Assembly (NCBI GenBank): GCA_022818135.1
Contig: JAFMSR010000015.1
Span: forward strand, 28,621,628 to 28,685,627
DNA length: 64,000 bases
Direction of reading: 5' to 3'
Source: Saxidomus purpurata
Lineage: Eukaryota > Mollusca > Bivalvia > Venerida > Veneridae
Shown: one piece after another, positions 57,201-64,000 of the stretch
Layout of the letters: each line of letters opens with the position of its first letter
Numbering within the stretch: the first letter of the stretch is position 1
The notes under the pieces: model-generated
What the model saw: the letters and a program-made list of their open reading frames with translations, nothing else
Database searches by the model: none
Told to the model about the DNA's origin: nothing
Made by a program: the position numbers and the translations under genes

Positions 57201-60200
57201 TCCGGAGACGGACTCGAAAACTACTGGAAGGAATTGAATGAAACTTGGAACAATGATAGATGGCAATGTACACAAAAGTTCTCTGACTGACCTAGGTCCA
57301 GCTCTTGTTAAATGTTTATAATGGTCTCTAGTATTAAGAAATTGTAAGTTTGTATACATGCTACAAAAACTGGAGATTATATTTAATCACTTGTTTAATA
57401 TGTTGTTTGATTTACAGGGATTATTTTCTGTGATAAGAAGACATTCAGAGATTTACCTATATGTGAAGATAGAAAAGGTCCTGCAGGGTCCTATTTCACA
57501 GTCTGTAGAACCCTACATCAAGGGGTCAGACCCTAAAATAGGGAGCAAAGTGTACCGACAAATGAAGCAGTTTTGTTCTCATATAGGACATCACAGAATG
57601 CCGTTTGCATGGTCAGCTAGGTGAGTTAGCTTTTGTTATTATAGGGGTTACTGTTATTTTGATATTTGTGAATGTATATGGGTTTTGATGGTCACAAATG
57701 TATTTGATAGTGAAGGCATTAATAACCAAGAAAAAACATATATACTCTTATAAATGTCAAAATCTCTAAACAGTTAACTGTATTCTAAAGCACAATTATA
57801 TCATTTGATTTTGGGACTGTAAATACGTTAATTAACAATTGCAAATTAACATAATAAAAATTATCCAATCAGAATCAATGTTACAACATCAGTGCATTAG
57901 AATGCTGTTCGATGACATGGTTATGTAGTAGGTAAAACGTTTGTGTCTTCAGTTTTGCATAGGTAAGTGGTCCGAACAGGAAAATGTGAGCATGAGTATA
58001 CATGTATAATATAGTAACTGTTGCATATGTTGCTGCCACAGTCATATTGAAACATATTTATGGTATTGTGGGAACGTTACTTTTGATACATTTGTTTCAA
58101 CTAAAAATGAAAATTGTAGGGAAAAAATGGGGTTCCGACTTTACAATCCTAAATCGCTTCTTCTTACATATTCTAGTGACTAGATGCAAATAATGTAGGA
58201 TCTCTTGCAGAGGTCTTTATCTGAATACAGGTGCAGGGAAAGGTCGACGGTAAGAGGGTTTACTCCAACCCTGCCAATTCTACCATCTGCCGACTCCTCC
58301 TGCCTTATTACAGTGCACATCTAGCGATCTTTTCCTATGTAGATGAATTAGCTTACGCACTTGAAGCCTTATTGTGCACAAATATTGCCATATGAACTTT
58401 GAAGTTTTTATTTAAAATTTGTTTATTCTGGAAAGAAGATAGAGTACCTTAATGCGTAACCTTCCATGTTAAAAGTGCTTCCTGGTTTATGTAAATGTTT
58501 ATGTCACTTTTAAAGCAATCTTAGACTTGTAGTGTTTTTTAAAGGATTAGAAATCTGAACTCTTTATGGACTTTACAGAATGAAGAAAATCATGAAGTAA
58601 TCAACTCAGAAAGTTCAGTATTTCCCCTTCTATATACTAGTTATAATAGGGTTTATTTGACATGATTTTCTAAGATAATCTATATTGTTTTAAAACAACA
58701 TTTTTGCAAAGTTTTTTTGGGTAGTTTTGAAATTTATTGTTAAGAATCGGTAGATATGAATTGAAAAAGTGTGCTAGAGAAAAACGATTACATAGAAAAT
58801 TTTGACCACAGTTGCAGAAAAAGTTGTAATTGTTGCTATTTTTGTTGCAGGCCGCTTGCCACTAGCAGTCACGGGCCATGTGAAATGCCTATATACAAAC
58901 AGGAGAGTTCCAAAATGTCCGAGGAGGAAATCATCAAGCATTTACAAGATCTTAGAAGGTAATCAGATATTTTTGTTACTAAAAATTACTTTTTCAAATG
59001 GTATAAATAACTTTCTGATATGACATGTTATACAAATTTTGTCGCTGAAGTTTTGAATTATCAATACTTTGTCAAGTGTGTATGTATGATAGTCTAGTAA
59101 TTGGATCATATGATTCTCTGATAAAGCAGCTGTTGCCAATTGAACTTTGTACAGTTTTTCAAGTATGTAATATACTGTTTTAACAAACTGCAAGTTTTAA
59201 GGAAATGGGTGTGTTTATTTTAATAGATCATTTCCTATATTTTTTATAGGCCGGAAAAACAGAGTAAATGGCAGACGATTCCGGGGGTGTTGAAAATAAG
59301 TCTTCATTCCATCAAAGCTGACATGCCGCTAGAAAGTAAGTTTAAACCTGTGATACAGGTAACATTTGCTGCCTGACTGCGATAAACAATGCAAGGCTGT
59401 GTGGCTGAGTGATAAAGGTTGTTTGCTTAGAATCACAGGCTCGTCACTACTTTGGGTTCTAATCCTGCAAGGGAAATGCTTTCATAAGAGGATGCTATTT
59501 CAGCTACCTTACAGAAAGTCAGATGCCAATCTATGCTGAAATATTACTCCTGAAGCACCTGAGCTCTACATCCCGAAGTTAAAGCTGGAAGGTTGAAATA
59601 CGTCTGTTCAGGTTGTATAGGGTGCAGTTTATTGACTTTGCCAGGTTCCAAATTAAACTGTTTCGTTCATACTACCTAGAAATGGCAGACAGGAAATATC
59701 ATGGCATTGACTTAAAGAGCACACTTAAAGCTATGAGATGATTGGGGCATCCTATTGGGGGTATTCTATGATCAGTGCTCTACAGTGTAATGTGGGCTGA
59801 TGGGCGATCATGAATTCAGCAGCAAAGACTGTGGAAATGGATTACATCTTTGCTAGAATGTAATGTTTCCAAAATGTAAACATGTAGACTAGGGAAGATA
59901 TAAACATTTCTTGCTGTTAGCTAATTGAGCTTAAACTTCCAGCACTTCATTCCCCAACAAGATATAGTCTAGTACAGAGAAAATCTGAGTATTTATATCT
60001 GATCTTGGAATACATTTTAATGTTTTACATAAATAAATATTATTTTAATTCAGAAGAGAATTTTATAGAAGCTGTAAATTTGATCTTTCAGATACTGTGA
60101 CGTCATCCTTCGTTCCTGTGAAACCATTCCCATTCCCACCCACCAACCCACCTGCAGTAGAAATAGAAGAGTTTATTCCAGAGAAAGGACAGTTTAACAA

Positions 60201-63200
60201 CCCGCACAATTCCTATGTAAACAACCTGTATGTGTATCCGATCAGCCTCAAGTATGACAGCCAGAAATCTTTCACCAAGGTAACACCTGTCACTTCATAC
60301 TGCTGAAAATTCGTTTCACTTCTGATTATTTGTCATATCTTACTGAATCAAGACTTCTTCGTAAAGCAAAGAATCCGTAAACAGAGTCTGTATCAGTTTG
60401 TTACACCAAGTTATAAAGAGTCATTATTCACAGCATTTCGAATTTGCAGTCAGTGCTTATAACAATGAGTGAAAAGTAAATGATCATGAATAGTTTCAGA
60501 TCAGCCTGAATTATTCTGGATACCAAATGAAACTAAATACCATTTCACACAATTTTAAGGACGCAAAGGTGTACTATTGAAATACATGTAATAATTATAT
60601 GTGTCTTATACTCTACAATCTCCCCTTCACAGTAACAAGTCTTGTTGTTCTGTTGCCAGCTGGTTTTTAGTCCTAACAGCATTGTAAAACCAACCAGAGC
60701 CAAGGAGTGTGTTTTATATATTTCAGGCAAGGAACATAGCTTGCTGTGTAGAGATCAGAGATTCAGATGATGATCATGTAGTTCCACTGAAGGTAACTCA
60801 TGTTCTTTTACAATACTGCCATTCCTGACATATTCCCTTAATGGTTTTCTATAGATTCAATCTAACTACATATGCTTACGCTCTCCACAAAAGTTAATAT
60901 AACTACTATCTCTTCTAAGCAGATTGAATATGAAACCTAATCAGCAATGTGTGTATTGCTGTATCTCAATGAGATCAACTTGGCTTCCTAAATTATTTTT
61001 TGTACATGTATATGTGTAATTTTACAGACCATATACAGTAGAAACTGTCCCAGCCTGTTCACGAGTGTTGCCAGCACCACAGTCCTACATCACAACCAAA
61101 CACCAGAGTATCTGGAAGAGGTAAGCAACATTAACAACATTAACAACATTCTCATCTGATCTGATAAATTGAATGGTGTTTTTTTGTAGGAAATATCTTC
61201 TGCAAAATACGTCATAAGAATATTGTGCTGTTAGATTGACTACAAACAGGTGTATGAACCTTCAGGATATATTTAATTAGATTTAAGCAGGATAGGTTCA
61301 TCATTCATTCCATATGCTTTTACCAAGCAGAAATACAATTGTATGTAAAAAGTGATTGCATAAATACATCCATGATGAGCCCATTTACAAACAGTATATG
61401 TCTCGACAATCAATTTTTGTGCACGAGTCTGTTTCAGATCCAAAGATTAATAATCCACTGCACTCCTATTAAATAAAAACAAATTTGGGTTTATTGTCAA
61501 AGTCAGCTGATAAGGATTCAAACCTATGACCTCCAGGTTAGGAGTCTGAATCTGTATGCCTACACCACTAGCGTCACTCAGTCTACTGGTATACCCTGAC
61601 ATTGTAGTATTAATGTTTCTACATGTATGTTTTTTTTTTCTAACAGGTAAAGATAGCATTACCTCCCTTGCTACATGAAAAGCACCACATTCTGTTCAGA
61701 TTTTACCATGTGAGTTGTGAGGGATCAAAGGGCTCAGCAAAGAAGAGAGAAGGGATTGAGGTACCAGTAGGGTTTGCCTGGATCCCTCTACTGCATTCCA
61801 CTGGAAGGTATGTACGGTTGGTTAGGACTGGTTGTATTTGCTGCACACTGCAGTGTGCATTTTGAAATATTGTTGTACTCTTGCATAACAAAATGTTTGG
61901 TACATACTTGTATCACTGATGTAGACAGGAAAGATGAACATTGAAATGTGGTTATGCTGAATTTGCCTTTAGTGAAAGCCTTGTCTGGTATATTACAGTG
62001 AAAGCTTCTTTGTTTCTTAAGTATTGAAACTTGGCACAAATTACTGCCGTGAAGTGCAGATGTATGTTGCAGTTATTTGATAGTCTGTGCTTAGACCTTG
62101 TTGTTGTTGTATGGGTTAAACGCCATTTCCAACCATATTTCAATCATTTTACAGGCAGGCAGTTTATCTAACTATGCTCATGCTGCAGTTCATCACATAA
62201 TATCCATTTTAACAGTACACTTGTAAAGAATATGTCTCATTATTTGCCTACACACACTGTATTGATTTACATGTTGTTTACATACAGCATGCACACAACT
62301 TTCTTAGCTTACATATTGCACATGCAGAGTTACTTTTCATGCAATAGTGTGTTCCTTGACATGGTGAATGATGATAACCATTCTTGTGAACCGGTAATTG
62401 CAATAGAAATATTTCTTCCAGAGTTGAGGTTGGAGAGAAGACCCTGTCAGTAGCTGCCCACCTTCCAGCTAGATACCTGTCTCTGGATCACCATGGAGGT
62501 GGTAGAAGTGTAAGTTACATTCCATCAGTGCCTCGCAGTTTCTAACGCTTTCATAGCCTATTATTTTTAATATATTTAGAATGCAATTCTGTTTACAATG
62601 TATATTTCTCAGTTAAACTTTTGACCTCTTTGTGAACACAGAGAGAGAGTGGTGTGATTTCACTGCTGAGCATATCATACATTTTTAGCTCGACTTTTTG
62701 AAGAAAAGGGGAGCTATCCTACTCGCCCCGGCGTCCGCGTTGGTGTCACACCTTGGTTAAGTTTTTCGTACCACCCCACTTTATTTCAGAAGTATTAGAG
62801 GTATGGCTTTGAAACTTACCATACTTGTTTACCATCATAACCTCCATCTACAGACAAGAGTACATAACTCTGTCAAAGTTTTTGACAGAATTATGGCCCT
62901 TTTTTGACTTAGAAAGTGTATTGAGCTTGGTTAAGTTTTTCGTACCACCTCACTTTATTTCAAAACCATTGGAGGTATTGCTTTGAAACTAACCATACTT
63001 GTTTACCATTATGCCCTACATCAACAGACAAGAGTACATAATTCTGCCAAGGTTTTTGACAGAATTATGCCCCTTTTTTACTTAGAAAATACATTGAATA
63101 TGGGTAAAATCCACTTATTGCCTTAACCCTTTGAGATATTGCTTTTGAACTTAGAAAGCTTGTTTACATCATTACCCCGATCTGTAGGCAAGAGAAGGTA

Positions 63201-63948
63201 ACTCTGTCAGGGATTTTTAAAAAAAATTAAGGCCCTTTATCGACTTAGAATCTTGGTTAAGTTTTTCGTACCAGTCCACTTTTTGACTGAACTGTTTGAG
63301 ATATTAATTTGAAAGTTGGAATACTTGTAAACCATCATGATCCCAAAACATGGGCAGGAGAAGGTAATTCTGTCAAGGATTTTATTTGAATTATGGCCCT
63401 TTTTGACTTAGAAACTCAGTTAAAATTTTCATTCTTGTCCACTTGTTGACTTAACCATTTGAGATATTACTTTGAAAGTTGGAGTACTTATGTACCATCA
63501 TGAGACCTTCTGTAAGCAAGAGAAGATAACTCGTGAAAATGTTTCTTGATTTGTACTTAGAAATTCCTAGTTAAAGTCTTGTGTGCCCTTAACTGTCAAA
63601 GTTTTGTTTTATAGGCAAGCACTAAAAAGTCGAGCGCGCTGTCCTACTGATAGCTCTTGTGTTCTTATTTAGGTAATTTGTTTAATTGGAGCAGGATTTT
63701 GTCCCAATTTAGATCTACTTCGTTTTTTTGCATCTTCTCTTTATCTAAAATTGTACATTACTTTTTCGACACAGAGCTCATCGGTGGATGTTAAGATGGT
63801 GGACAGCGGAAAGCCCGTGTTCAAGATAAAGTTTCGTCTCAATTCCACCATCTACACGACTGATCAGCATTTACATACATTCTTCTTCCACTGTCAGAAG
63901 ATGTTAGGATCCCCGTCTCCTGGTCCAGACAGCTTGAATAAACTAAAG
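25252..63948 (+). CDS. DOCK-D (zizimin; DOCK9/10/11-type) guanine nucleotide exchange factor, 5' part
   Basis: DOCK-D proteins activate Cdc42, and DOCK10 also Rac, to control actin and membrane protrusion. They bind membranes through a PH and a C2-like DHR-1 domain and catalyse exchange through DHR-2. Exons: 25252-25350, 51068-51190, 51577-51749, 52462-52534, 53259-53378, 53741-53872, 54354-54516, 54907-54977, 55291-55374, 55798-55953, 56761-56979, 57418-57620, 58851-58958, 59250-59335, 60092-60279, 60727-60792, 61028-61120, 61647-61807, 62422-62509, 63775-63948. They total 2580 nt in one frame (860 residues). The N-terminal DOCK-C/D region is residues 1-156, the PH domain about 172-287, and DHR-1 about 648-800. 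DHR-2 and the stop codon lie beyond the window. A longer alternative first exon is at 42971-43255. It cannot be assigned to DOCK9, 10 or 11; an invertebrate single orthologue is likely. Confidence 0.94.
25721..26614. mobile_element. MULE-like 894-bp element with about 100-bp terminal inverted repeats
   Basis: Both ends carry 'ggcagtggctagagttacgg' in inverted orientation and stay similar for about 100 bp, through 'cctatgagga' near 25800 and 'tcctcatagg' near 26535. The 9-bp sequence 'tttataacc' flanks both sides (25712-25720, 26615-26623), a Mutator-type target duplication. No transposase frame is seen, so it is non-autonomous. It is in DOCK intron 1, 370 bp past exon 1. Confidence 0.88.
26150..26185. 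mobile_element. 36-bp perfect palindrome flanked by 7-bp direct repeats
   Basis: The arms read 'cagggtccgtatatta' and its exact inverse around a 4-base loop 'cacc'. 'tcgaaag' occurs immediately on both sides (26143-26149 and 26186-26192). The CAGGG-type end is hAT-like. Nested inside the MULE-like element. Confidence 0.7.
26624..27430. other. DOCK intron 1, no gene seen
   Basis: AT-rich with no exon signal. Contains short self-similar stretches only. Confidence 0.4.
27475..27560. repeat. Pogo/Tigger-like fold-back remnant
   Basis: Contains 'ccagttataacgcggta' and the inverse-like 'accgcgttataagtgagact' about 40 bp later, a pattern common to pogo-like MITEs. Confidence 0.5.
27908..27915. promoter_or_regulatory. 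Perfect CRE palindrome TGACGTCA
   Basis: An exact CREB/ATF consensus inside a locally CpG-rich stretch (about 27740-28050) that also has a GGCGGG box near 27926. It lies about 135 bp upstream of the small frame at 28051. One 8-mer alone is weak evidence; a second one is at 37911-37918. Confidence 0.35.
28051..28206 (+). CDS. Small basic open frame, unrecognised (possible transposon relic)
   Basis: Encodes 51 residues, Lys/Arg-rich in the middle ('[20 protein letters not shown]'), then a stop. The 'FQNKWL' core is loosely reminiscent of transposon-derived zinc-finger proteins seen in bivalves, but I cannot place it in a family. It has no good splice donor in a phase matching DOCK exon 2. A chance frame is quite possible. 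Confidence 0.2.
   Translation: MPNKSEELPSTSTDTTMSRKVKSRKKYPKRFQNKWLSRVVKIFKGQHLPNL
28207..29150. other. DOCK intron 1, no gene seen
   Basis: AT-rich, no exon or clear repeat ends recognised. Confidence 0.35.
29160..29345. mobile_element. Fragment of the 'GCTCACC/GGCCCT' dispersed repeat family
   Basis: Contains 'gtgatcacccagtgtccgtt', repeated 'tctgtc' blocks and ends near 'ctgatggccctgttgtt'. Related to 49399-50390. A weaker relative is at 31555-31650. Confidence 0.5.
29346..30240. other. DOCK intron 1, no gene seen
   Basis: Very AT-rich. A dispersed-repeat-like 'aaaggtggtcaattacttta' occurs near 29392 but element borders are not clear. Confidence 0.35.
30246..30284. repeat. GGAAT pentanucleotide microsatellite
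   Basis: Imperfect 'tggaa' repeats, about seven units. Not a gene despite open frames on both strands. Confidence 0.85.
30330..31550. other. DOCK intron 1, no gene seen
   Basis: No exon recognised. A short doubled motif ('cacatttagtatgtatg' and 'cacatttagtatgtag') lies at about 31108-31150. Confidence 0.35.
31738..31985. mobile_element. Dispersed non-coding repeat with 'GATCATGAT' palindromes
   Basis: Contains 'accagtgcagatcatgatca', an inverted partner 'ctgatcatgatctacactgt', then 'ttgaaagatgg' and 'gggtaagggtt'. I recognise this pattern as a repeat common in venerid clam genomes (recollection, not checked). Confidence 0.5.
31990..33860. other. DOCK intron 1, no supported gene
   Basis: No supported exon. 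A plus-strand frame at 32714-33064 ends near a good GTGAGT donor but in a phase that does not fit DOCK exon 2. Confidence 0.35.
33884..33915 (+). other. G-rich tract, potential G-quadruplex
   Basis: Five G, T, twelve G, CTAA, three G, AA, five G on the DOCK sense strand. It meets the four-run G-quadruplex pattern and would be in the pre-mRNA of intron 1. Confidence 0.6.
33920..35200. other. DOCK intron 1, no gene seen
   Basis: AT-rich. A minus-strand tRNA-like B-box remnant may be present near 34034-34060 ('gaggctcaaactggtgacc'), too weak to call. Confidence 0.35.
35210..35229 (-). other. C-rich tract; G-quadruplex motif on the minus strand
   Basis: The plus strand has C runs of 5, 4, 4 and 3 separated by one or two bases. 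The minus strand therefore has four G runs with loops of 1-2 bases, a canonical quadruplex pattern. Confidence 0.6.
35247..35365. promoter_or_regulatory. Cluster of GAA/TTC inverted pentamers, heat-shock-element-like
   Basis: Contains two 'tgttcttgaagtg' units (TTCnnGAA) and 'gttcaagag', plus 'ttcaagaacag' twice upstream. The spacing between adjacent units is 3, not the ideal 2, so binding by HSF is uncertain. Confidence 0.3.
35903..36076. repeat. 42-bp tandem repeat, about four units
   Basis: Unit marked by 'acaaacatacatgtataaaa' followed by 'tgtttgtgataatgtgatg'. The open frames in three registers over it are artefacts of the repetition. DOCK intron 1. Confidence 0.9.
36663..36719 (+). CDS. 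Candidate short alternative first exon of DOCK (19 residues)
   Basis: Encodes [19 protein letters not shown] from an ATG in good context (GAAATGGC), running directly into a strong donor (GTAAGA) in phase 0, the phase needed by DOCK exon 2. Extremely Lys-rich, as the alternative N-terminus at 42971 is also basic. Support is structural only; a chance ATG-to-donor frame this short is plausible. Confidence 0.3.
36720..37910. other. DOCK intron 1, no gene seen
   Basis: No exon recognised on either strand. AT-rich. Confidence 0.35.
37911..38035. repeat. Dispersed repeat fragment with a CRE, related to about 100-270
   Basis: Starts with TGACGTCA (37911-37918), then shares 'tgtttatagtc' and 'ggagttttgt...ctgcaatac' cores with the left edge of the window. 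Confidence 0.5.
38165..38300 (-). mobile_element. SINE-like tail, reverse copy of the repeat at 23930-24150
   Basis: Shares 'gtttttggatgg', 'ggtttgacaac' and 'gaattaggcta' in the same order as the inverse of the INTS4 intron 1 copy. Confidence 0.55.
38301..40420. other. DOCK intron 1, no gene seen
   Basis: AT-rich, no exon. A short G-rich patch lies at 39797-39828. Confidence 0.35.
40425..40965. mobile_element. Element with two about 145-bp core units and a 'GCTCTTGTT' end
   Basis: Two units start 'acggtttccggatgataactt' variants (about 40424 and 40569) and include 'gatgatcc' and 'ccaggtcaaaggt' or 'gtaggtcaaaggt' blocks. The right end 'caaacagctcttgtt' resembles the 'acaagagct' ends at 18756 and 63661. 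A T-rich degenerate part follows the units. Confidence 0.7.
41304..41609 (+). mobile_element. tRNA-derived SINE with 13-bp target duplication, interrupted by a fold-back element
   Basis: Begins 'ggagcggtggtgtagaggtt' (A box), has a B box in 'gcggcttcgagcccc', and ends 'cgagctaaaataaattagta'. 'ttaaagtcccagg' flanks it on both sides (41291-41303, 41610-41622). The A-box/B-box head is split by the 107-bp insertion at 41327-41433. The open frame over it is not a gene. Confidence 0.92.
41327..41433. mobile_element. 107-bp hAT-like fold-back MITE inserted in the SINE
   Basis: Almost the whole element is an inverted repeat: 'ggtacatggcaacaa' at the left and 'ttgttgccatgtacc' at the right, with 'ctatatatag' palindromes in the centre. 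The ends read CAAAG and CTTTG. 'ggttaagg' is duplicated exactly at both borders (41319-41326, 41434-41441); the SINE has it once. Confidence 0.92.
41625..42960. other. Upstream region of the alternative DOCK exon, no other gene
   Basis: No coding signal. The last few hundred bases should contain the second promoter if the exon at 42971 is a true first exon; I see no clear TATA box. Confidence 0.35.
42971..43255 (+). CDS. Alternative first exon of DOCK, longer basic N-terminus (95 residues)
   Basis: Starts '[18 protein letters not shown]', contains '[16 protein letters not shown]' and a strongly basic helix '[20 protein letters not shown]', and ends 'VELWRQ' at CAG before GTAAAA, phase 0. This is exactly the phase of exon 1 and of exon 2. 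Start codons at 42971, 42983 and 42989 are all possible. No family match is known to me. It is much richer in G+C and CpG than its surroundings, which supports coding. Alternative first exons are known in vertebrate DOCK-D genes (e.g. DOCK10). It could also be a separate small gene spliced elsewhere. Confidence 0.65.
43766..44715. repeat. 29-bp minisatellite, about 32 units
   Basis: Unit 'cagtagtgttacagag' plus 'tttattcctctgt', 29 bp, highly uniform with a few variants ('cctgtgtc', 'gtgtaaaagag', one deletion near 44308). It begins 510 bp after the alternative first exon and is likely polymorphic in copy number. Confidence 0.95.
44716..45670. other. DOCK intron, no gene seen
   Basis: AT-rich; nothing recognised. 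Confidence 0.35.
45673..45860. mobile_element. Diverged fold-back MITE related to 16797-16962
   Basis: Begins 'tacagtcaacctgta' and continues to 'aaaacaggtgtaac', with internal 'ggcctttatt' and 'ggtggtctt' motifs like those in the INTS4 intron copy. Confidence 0.55.
46449..47516. mobile_element. Element with six about 146-bp tandem core units and 'ACCCCCGAA' end
   Basis: Left end 'tacccccgaaacgaagttta', right end 'gtctttcgggggtactaat' then 'gatagctct'. The six units are marked by 'gagcataacttgaaaactac' and 'gagttattgccctttgttac'. The ends are partly inverse ('cccccga' and 'tcggggg'). The open frames inside are artefacts. DOCK intron. Confidence 0.85.
47517..49395. other. DOCK intron, no gene seen
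   Basis: No exon recognised. A short strongly GC-rich patch lies at about 48605-48640 ('cgcccgggcggccccacc'). Confidence 0.35.
49399..50390. mobile_element. Full-length 'AGCTCACCTGA' dispersed element
   Basis: Left end 'agctcacctga' is inverse to 'tcaggtgagcg' near the right end (about 50344), after which it closes with 'atagggccatcaatggcg'. Repeated internal blocks 'gtctagtggt' or 'catctagtggtc' and 'atatttgatgtgtagcatt' suggest diverged tandem units. No transposase. A SINE is nested inside (49810-49995). Confidence 0.75.
49810..49995 (-). mobile_element. tRNA-derived SINE, full copy, nested
   Basis: On the minus strand it reads 'ggggagcggtggtgtagagg' (A box), 'gtgggttcgagccccactgg' (B box) and the same tail as the copies at 20400 and 41304. 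'tgtgtagcatt' flanks it (49799-49809 and 49996-50006), an 11-bp target duplication. Confidence 0.9.
51068..51190 (+). CDS. DOCK exon 2 (residues 34-74)
   Basis: Encodes '[19 protein letters not shown]' and '[15 protein letters not shown]', the conserved 'EPLDYE...FP.DD' block of DOCK-D proteins. Acceptor TTTCAG, donor GTAAGT, phase 0 both sides. This is the shared acceptor for any of the alternative first exons. Confidence 0.95.
51577..51749 (+). CDS. DOCK exon 3 (residues 75-131)
   Basis: Encodes '[20 protein letters not shown]' and '[17 protein letters not shown]', matching 'STVP.DAE...V.EC' and 'VNYKYEDYSG..RQLP' of vertebrate zizimins. Donor GTAAGT. Confidence 0.95.
52462..52534 (+). CDS. 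DOCK exon 4 (residues 132-156)
   Basis: A 73-nt exon encoding '[20 protein letters not shown]', equal to the family's 'LP.HVFEIDE..DKDED' segment before the PH domain. Acceptor TTCCAG, donor GTGAGT. Confidence 0.93.
53259..53378 (+). CDS. DOCK exon 5, start of PH domain (residues 157-196)
   Basis: A Ser-rich linker, then '[11 protein letters not shown]', the first strand of the PH domain, with 'ISFTR' leading into the next exon. Donor GTAAGA. Confidence 0.95.
53741..53872 (+). CDS. DOCK exon 6, PH domain core (residues 197-240)
   Basis: Encodes '[20 protein letters not shown]' and '[17 protein letters not shown]'. The basic FKRRYF strand is typical of phosphoinositide-binding PH domains. 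Confidence 0.96.
54055..54212. repeat. GAT/ATG trinucleotide microsatellite
   Basis: Long imperfect 'gatgatgat' array in the intron between DOCK exons 6 and 7. The acidic open frame over it is an artefact of the repeat. Confidence 0.95.
54354..54516 (+). CDS. DOCK exon 7, end of PH domain (residues 241-294)
   Basis: Encodes '[20 protein letters not shown]' and '[13 protein letters not shown]', the last strand and C-terminal helix with the invariant PH Trp. Ends in phase 1 at GTACAT, a weaker donor that the frame requires. Confidence 0.94.
54907..54977 (+). CDS. DOCK exon 8 (residues 295-318)
   Basis: A 71-nt linker exon, '[20 protein letters not shown]'. 'HPELMK' matches DOCK11's 'HPELMK' segment. 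Acceptor TTTCAG, donor GTAGAT. Confidence 0.88.
55291..55374 (+). CDS. DOCK exon 9 (residues 319-346)
   Basis: Encodes '[20 protein letters not shown]' then 'FNVYSNMA'. Its 'GRQNLF' matches DOCK11. Phase 0 both sides. Confidence 0.88.
55798..55953 (+). CDS. DOCK exon 10 (residues 347-398)
   Basis: An acidic stretch, then '[20 protein letters not shown]', equivalent to the 'PFEEK...R.LV.C.DL.F.LQ' region between PH and DHR-1. Donor GTAAGT. Confidence 0.9.
56761..56979 (+). CDS. DOCK exon 11 (residues 399-471)
   Basis: Encodes '[20 protein letters not shown]' and '[15 protein letters not shown]', the strongly conserved 'EPFF...L.D....KISADFH.DLN' block. It ends '[12 protein letters not shown]'. 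Confidence 0.97.
57418..57620 (+). CDS. DOCK exon 12 (residues 472-538)
   Basis: Contains '[20 protein letters not shown]' and '[20 protein letters not shown]', nearly the family consensus, and '[11 protein letters not shown]'. Arg539 is completed in the next exon. Confidence 0.97.
58851..58958 (+). CDS. DOCK exon 13 (residues 539-574)
   Basis: Encodes '[20 protein letters not shown]' then 'QDLRR', matching 'LYKQDSSKLS.EDILKLL..Y.KP'. It begins and ends inside Arg codons. It is shorter than the vertebrate counterpart, whose 'FKD..G..D...RFS' part is reduced here. Confidence 0.94.
59250..59335 (+). CDS. DOCK exon 14 (residues 575-603)
   Basis: Encodes '[20 protein letters not shown]', like 'PEK..KLQ.IPG.L.I...'. 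Ends in phase 1 at GTAAGT. Confidence 0.94.
59388..59600 (+). mobile_element. Possible tRNA-derived SINE
   Basis: 'ggctgtgtggctgagtgata' (A box) and 'gggttctaatcctgca' (B box) about 50 nt apart, with a non-tRNA body after. In the intron after DOCK exon 14. Confidence 0.55.
60092..60279 (+). CDS. DOCK exon 15, entry to DHR-1/C2 (residues 604-666)
   Basis: Contains '[10 protein letters not shown]', '[16 protein letters not shown]' and '[20 protein letters not shown]', near-identical to the family start of DHR-1. Confidence 0.97.
60727..60792 (+). CDS. DOCK exon 16, DHR-1 (residues 667-688)
   Basis: A 66-nt exon, '[20 protein letters not shown]', matching 'ARNIAVC.EF.DSDE....LK'. Phase 0 both sides. 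Confidence 0.96.
61028..61120 (+). CDS. DOCK exon 17, DHR-1 (residues 689-719)
   Basis: Encodes '[20 protein letters not shown]' and '[11 protein letters not shown]', matching 'CIYG...G.VFT..A...V.HH.QNPEF.DE'. Confidence 0.96.
61470..61592 (-). mobile_element. tRNA-derived SINE, head region
   Basis: On the minus strand 'gctagtggtgtaggcataca' (A box) is followed by 'ataggtttgaatccttatca' (B box). In the intron after DOCK exon 17. Confidence 0.6.
61647..61807 (+). CDS. DOCK exon 18, DHR-1 (residues 720-772)
   Basis: Encodes '[20 protein letters not shown]', '[18 protein letters not shown]', the hallmark C2 strand pair of DOCK DHR-1. Ends inside an Arg codon. Confidence 0.98.
62422..62509 (+). 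CDS. DOCK exon 19, end of DHR-1 (residues 773-802)
   Basis: Encodes '[20 protein letters not shown]', matching '...PVSANLP.GYL'. Ends phase 0 at GTAAGT. Confidence 0.93.
62687..63661. mobile_element. Dispersed element with about 180-bp core units, reverse relative of 18756-19940
   Basis: Left end 'agctcgactttttgaagaaa' and right end 'cgagcgcgctgtcctactga' with 'tagctcttgt' are the inverse of the ends of the INTS4 intron 6 element. The core has about five diverged units marked by 'ttggttaagtttttcgtacc' and 'acagaattatggccc', different in sequence from that of the other element. Confidence 0.85.
63775..63948 (+). CDS. DOCK exon 20 (residues 803-860); gene continues off window
   Basis: Encodes '[20 protein letters not shown]' and '[16 protein letters not shown]', matching 'WVDGGKPL.K....STVYTQD.HLH.FF..CQ'. 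Donor GTAAAA at 63949. No further exon before 64000. Confidence 0.97.
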
Positions 63949-64000
63949 GTAAAAGATACACTTGAATTAACATGATGCAAGGTGTCTGTCAATTTTCTTA

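Overview
This is a eukaryotic, AT-rich, intron- and transposon-rich window. It most likely comes from a bivalve mollusc, possibly a venerid clam. The genes have animal-type exon/intron structure and GT-AG junctions, and their products align in my reading with human INTS4 and DOCK9/10/11. The dispersed repeats (tRNA-derived SINEs, MITEs, and elements with tandem-repeat cores) look like those I associate with clam genomes. The organism call is inference.

Layout. (1) 1-3527: the 5' coding exon of an SLC16/monocarboxylate-transporter-like gene on the minus strand. Its next intron holds a 63-bp minisatellite, and the rest of the gene runs off the left edge. (2) 3528-8417: intergenic, repeat-rich, ending in long A and C homopolymers just past the INTS4 stop codon. 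(3) 8418-25133: a complete INTS4 gene on the minus strand. Its 19 coding exons join in one open frame of 950 codons plus stop. (4) 25134-25251: a 118-bp gap between divergent start codons, presumably a bidirectional promoter. (5) 25252 to beyond 64000: the 5' part of a DOCK-D (zizimin, DOCK9/10/11-type) guanine nucleotide exchange factor on the plus strand. Twenty in-frame coding exons run through the PH domain and C2/DHR-1 domain. The catalytic DHR-2 domain lies off the right edge.

The DOCK gene has a short first exon beside INTS4 and a second, longer exon at 42971-43255 that begins with ATG and ends in a phase-0 donor. Both could splice to exon 2 at 51068. A third, much weaker candidate lies at 36663-36719. 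So the gene appears able to make proteins with different N-termini from separate promoters.

Most of the rest is mobile DNA and tandem repeats inside introns. Notable are a MULE-like 894-bp element with 9-bp target duplications, a 107-bp fold-back element inserted into a SINE, a pair of 426-bp MITEs in two INTS4 introns, several elements with shared ends but tandem-repeat cores, and a 29-bp minisatellite after the alternative DOCK exon. I found no new multi-gene system. The most interesting signals are the compact INTS4/DOCK divergent promoter, the alternative DOCK N-termini and the nested transposons. All exon boundaries were read by eye from frame, splice consensus and remembered protein families; no alignment was run.
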